Part shown: positions 61,506-64,000 of the stretch, piece after piece | Numbering within the stretch: the stretch's first letter is position 1 | Layout: each line of letters begins with the position of its first letter | Assembly: GCA_963846855.1 (NCBI GenBank) | Contig: CAWJXK010000008.1 | Span: forward strand, 1,798,001 to 1,862,000 | Reading direction: 5' to 3' | Length of the DNA: 64,000 bases | From: CAIWHR01 sp963846855 | Lineage (GTDB): Bacteria; Pseudomonadota; Gammaproteobacteria; Burkholderiales; Casimicrobiaceae | The notes under the pieces: model-generated | What the model saw: only the letters and a program-made list of their open reading frames with translations | Told to the model about the DNA's origin: nothing | The model's database searches: none | Translations under genes and position numbers: made by a program

Positions 61506-63011
61506 ATGGATCTCATAAACCATCTGGCGCTCGGCTTCAGCGTCGCGCTGGCGCCGATCAACCTGATGTACGCGCTCGTCGGGGTGCTGCTCGGCACACT
61601 GATCGGCGTGCTGCCCGGCATCGGCCCGGTCGCGACCATCGCGATGCTGCTGCCGACCACGTATGCGCTGGAGCCCGAGTCGGCGCTGATCATGCTGGCC
61701 GGCATCTACTACGGCGCGCAATACGGCGGCTCGACGACGTCGATCCTCATCAACATGCCGGGCGAGACGTCTTCGGCGGTCACGTGCCTCGACGGCCACC
61801 AGATGGCCTTGCGGGGACAGGCCGGCGCTGCGCTTGCGACCGCGGCGCTGGGCTCGTTCTTCGCGGGTTGCATATCGACCGTCTTCGTCGCCGCGTTCTC
61901 GCCGCCGTTGTCGGAGTTGGCACTCAAGTTCGGCGCAGCCGAGTATTTCTCGCTGATGGTGCTGGGATTGCTCGGCGCCGTCGTGCTGGCGCACGGCTCG
62001 CTGCTGAAGGCGATCGCGATGATCGTCCTCGGGCTCCTGCTCGGCATCGTGGGCACCGACGTCAATTCGGGCGTGACGCGGTTCGCGTTCGACATCCCGG
62101 AGCTCTCCGACGGCATCGGCGTCGTCAGCGTGGCGATGGGCCTCTTCGGATTCGCCGAGATCATCACCAATCTCGAGGGCAAGGAGAAGCGCGACATCGT
62201 CGCGGCGAAGGTGAAGGGCATGTGGATCACCAAGGCGCAATTCCGTGCCGCATGGCCCGCAGTGCTTCGCGGCACCGGGCTGGGGTCGGTGCTGGGGCTC
62301 CTCCCCGGCGGCGGCGCGATGCTGGCCTCGTTCGCGTCGTACGCGCTGGAGAAGAAGGTCGCGGACGACCCGAGCCGCTTCGGCAAGGGCGCGATTCAGG
62401 GCGTCGCCGGCCCGGAGTCCGCGAACAATGCCGGCGCGCAGACGTCGTTCATTCCGCTGCTCACGCTCGGGATCCCGGAGAATGCCGTGATGGCGCTGAT
62501 GGTCGGCGCGATGACGATCCACAGCATCCAGCCCGGGCCGCAGGTGATGACGAGCAATCCCACGCTCTTCTGGGGCCTCATCGCGTCGATGTGGGTCGGC
62601 AACCTGATGCTGGTCGTGCTGAACCTGCCGCTGATCGGCATCTGGATCAAGCTGCTGCAGGTCCCCTATCGCATCCTGTATCCGGCGATCCTGCTGTTCT
62701 GCTCGATCGGCGTCTTCACGATCAACAACGCGAGCTTCGATGTGCTGCAGACGGCGGCGATGGGATTCCTTGGCGTCGTGTTCGTGAAGCTCGAATGCGA
62801 GCCGGCCCCTCTGCTGCTCGGGTTCGTGCTGGGCCCGATGATGGAGGAAAACCTCCGGCGCGCGCTGCTGCTCTCGCGCGGCGATCCCACCGTGTTCGTC
62901 ACGCGCCCGCTCTCCCTCGTAATGCTGCTGATGGCCGCCTCGCTGCTCCTCCTCATCGTGGTGCCCAACTTCCGTCGCAAGCGCGAGGACGTGTTCGCGG
63001 AGGAAGCATGA
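61506..63011 (+). CDS. tctA: Tripartite tricarboxylate transporter permease TctA
   Basis: The 501-residue protein has about twelve membrane segments and the TctA signatures GVLLGTLIGVLPGIGPVATI, YYGAQYGGSTTSILINMPGE and SANNAGAQTSFIPLLTLGIP. It forms the main permease of a citrate/dicarboxylate-type uptake system. Length is standard. Its TGA overlaps the ATG of the binding protein as ATGA. Confidence 0.95.
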   Translation: MDLINHLALGFSVALAPINLMYALVGVLLGTLIGVLPGIGPVATIAMLLPTTYALEPESALIMLAGIYYGAQYGGSTTSILINMPGETSSAVTCLDGHQMALRGQAGAALATAALGSFFAGCISTVFVAAFSPPLSELALKFGAAEYFSLMVLGLLGAVVLAHGSLLKAIAMIVLGLLLGIVGTDVNSGVTRFAFDIPELSDGIGVVSVAMGLFGFAEIITNLEGKEKRDIVAAKVKGMWITKAQFRAAWPAVLRGTGLGSVLGLLPGGGAMLASFASYALEKKVADDPSRFGKGAIQGVAGPESANNAGAQTSFIPLLTLGIPENAVMALMVGAMTIHSIQPGPQVMTSNPTLFWGLIASMWVGNLMLVVLNLPLIGIWIKLLQVPYRILYPAILLFCSIGVFTINNASFDVLQTAAMGFLGVVFVKLECEPAPLLLGFVLGPMMEENLRRALLLSRGDPTVFVTRPLSLVMLLMAASLLLLIVVPNFRRKREDVFAEEA

Positions 63012-63979
63012 ACGTCCGGCGCCTCATCGGAGTGGCCTGCGCCGCCGTCGCACTCGGCGTGGCGCCCGTATCCGCCCAGATGTATCCGTCGAAGCCCATC
63101 CGGCTGGTCGTTCCGTTTCCGCCGAGCGGCGCGACCGACATCATCGCGCGAACGCTCGCGCAGAAGCTGGGCGACGCGCTCGGCACGTCGATCGTCGTCG
63201 ACAACCGGCCCGGCGCGGGCGGAACGATCGGCTCCGACATCGTCGCCAAGGCAGCGCCGGACGGCTACACGCTGCTGATGGCGACCACGTCGACGCACTC
63301 GATCGCGCCGAGCCTGTATGCGAAGCTGCCCTACTCGGTCGAGCGCGATTTCGCGCCCGTCGTCCATGTCGCCGACGCGACGAACATCCTGGTGGTGACG
63401 CCTTCACTGCCGGCGGCGAACGTCCGCGAACTGATCGCGCTCGCCAAGGCGCGCCCGGGCGCGCTCAACTACGCGTCGTCCGGCAACGGCACCATCGTGC
63501 ACCTCACCGCCGAGCTGTTCGCGTCGTCCGCCGGAATCAAGATGACGCACGTGCCCTACAAAGGCACCGCTCTCGCGCTGACGGATCTCATGAGCGGCCA
63601 GGTCTCGATTCTCTTCGACAACATCGTCTCGGCGCTGCCGCACGTCAAAGATGGCAAGCTCAAGGCGCTGGCCGTTACCAGCGCGCGCCGCTCGCCGCTC
63701 GTTCCCGATGTGCCGACCATCGCCGAATCGGGACTGCCCGGTTTCGTCAGCGACACGTATTTCGGGATGTTCGCTCCGGCCGCGACACCGCCCGACGTCA
63801 TCGCCCGGATCAACTCGGCGGTCAACCGGATCCTCGCCACGCCGGAATTCCAGGAGCGCCTGGCCACGCTCGGCGCGCAGCCGGCGGGCGGGACGCCGGA
63901 CCAGTTCGCCGCGATCATTCGCGTCGAAACTGCAAAATGGTCCAGGGTCGTCAAGGAAGCCGGAGTCAGCACGGAATGA
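63008..63979 (+). CDS. tctC: Tripartite tricarboxylate transporter substrate-binding protein TctC (Bug family)
   Basis: The 323-residue periplasmic protein has a signal peptide (LIGVACAAVALGVAPVSAQ). Bug-family motifs follow: YPSKPIRLVVPFPPSGATDI, VVDNRPGAGGTIGSDIVAKA, GTIVHLTAELFASSAGIKMT and HVPYKGTALALTDLMSGQVS. It should deliver a carboxylate to TctAB; the ligand is not predictable, because Bug proteins bind very diverse acids. The ATG at 63008 overlaps the tctA stop. The gene ends 21 bases before the window edge. Confidence 0.95.
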   Translation: MNVRRLIGVACAAVALGVAPVSAQMYPSKPIRLVVPFPPSGATDIIARTLAQKLGDALGTSIVVDNRPGAGGTIGSDIVAKAAPDGYTLLMATTSTHSIAPSLYAKLPYSVERDFAPVVHVADATNILVVTPSLPAANVRELIALAKARPGALNYASSGNGTIVHLTAELFASSAGIKMTHVPYKGTALALTDLMSGQVSILFDNIVSALPHVKDGKLKALAVTSARRSPLVPDVPTIAESGLPGFVSDTYFGMFAPAATPPDVIARINSAVNRILATPEFQERLATLGAQPAGGTPDQFAAIIRVETAKWSRVVKEAGVSTE

Positions 63980-64000
63980 GTCACCAGGCGCCGCCTGTGG

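Overview
The window reads as chromosomal DNA of a GC-rich betaproteobacterium. The order thrS-infC-rpmI-rplT-pheS-pheT-ihfA-merR-tRNA-Pro, the PP0621/PilS/PilR-like set, a PhaM-like granule protein and a Bug-type (TctC) receptor all point there. No 16S gene is present, so nothing finer than class/order is supported.

Region 1 (1-26.5 kb, all minus strand, read from right to left) is an exosortase A (XrtA/EpsH) exopolysaccharide locus. It begins with the export lipoprotein, chain-length protein, tyrosine autokinase, outer-membrane protein and AAA ATPase. It continues with a UDP-GlcNAc 2-epimerase, polysaccharide deacetylase, FemAB-like protein, XrtA and EpsI. It ends with four glycosyltransferases, two asparagine-synthase-like amidotransferases, a GDP-mannose 6-dehydrogenase, a transglutaminase-like protein, a PaaK-like adenylate-forming enzyme, a Wzx flippase and an O-ligase. 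Many genes overlap as ATGA/GTGA, so they are probably translationally coupled. Many genes are frame-disrupted, very densely in the first 7 kb.

Region 2 (26.5-30.5 kb) holds two secreted-protein genes: a protein with three Ig-like repeats and a dockerin-like C terminus, and a PEP-CTERM protein that is the natural substrate class of XrtA. Each is preceded by a good sigma-54 (-24/-12) promoter, which fits RpoN-controlled matrix proteins.

Region 3 (30.5-38.1 kb, plus strand) is the translation operon. thrS is preceded by a short Thr-rich leader peptide and an intrinsic terminator, which looks like a classical attenuator. infC appears to start with ATA. tRNA-Pro(GGG) follows merR.

Region 4 (38.3-43.2 kb) is a DSF quorum-sensing cluster: an RpfG-like HD-GYP regulator, an RpfC-like hybrid kinase and, tail to tail, an RpfF-like DSF synthase. 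It could link cell density and c-di-GMP to the matrix genes to its left.

Region 5 (43.4-52.4 kb) is housekeeping: the N-end-rule transferases bpt and aat, tag, tRNA-Arg(CCT), PEBP, GST, a PhaM-like protein, an FAD oxidoreductase and a PilS/PilR pair. Region 6 (52.4-58.5 kb) is gene-poor accessory DNA with small orphan genes, an IS1182-family element with about 28-bp inverted repeats, an orphan membrane protein and a tandem palindrome. Region 7 (58.5-64 kb) carries ampD, yciB, bolA, a parvulin and a tctBAC-type tricarboxylate transporter operon.
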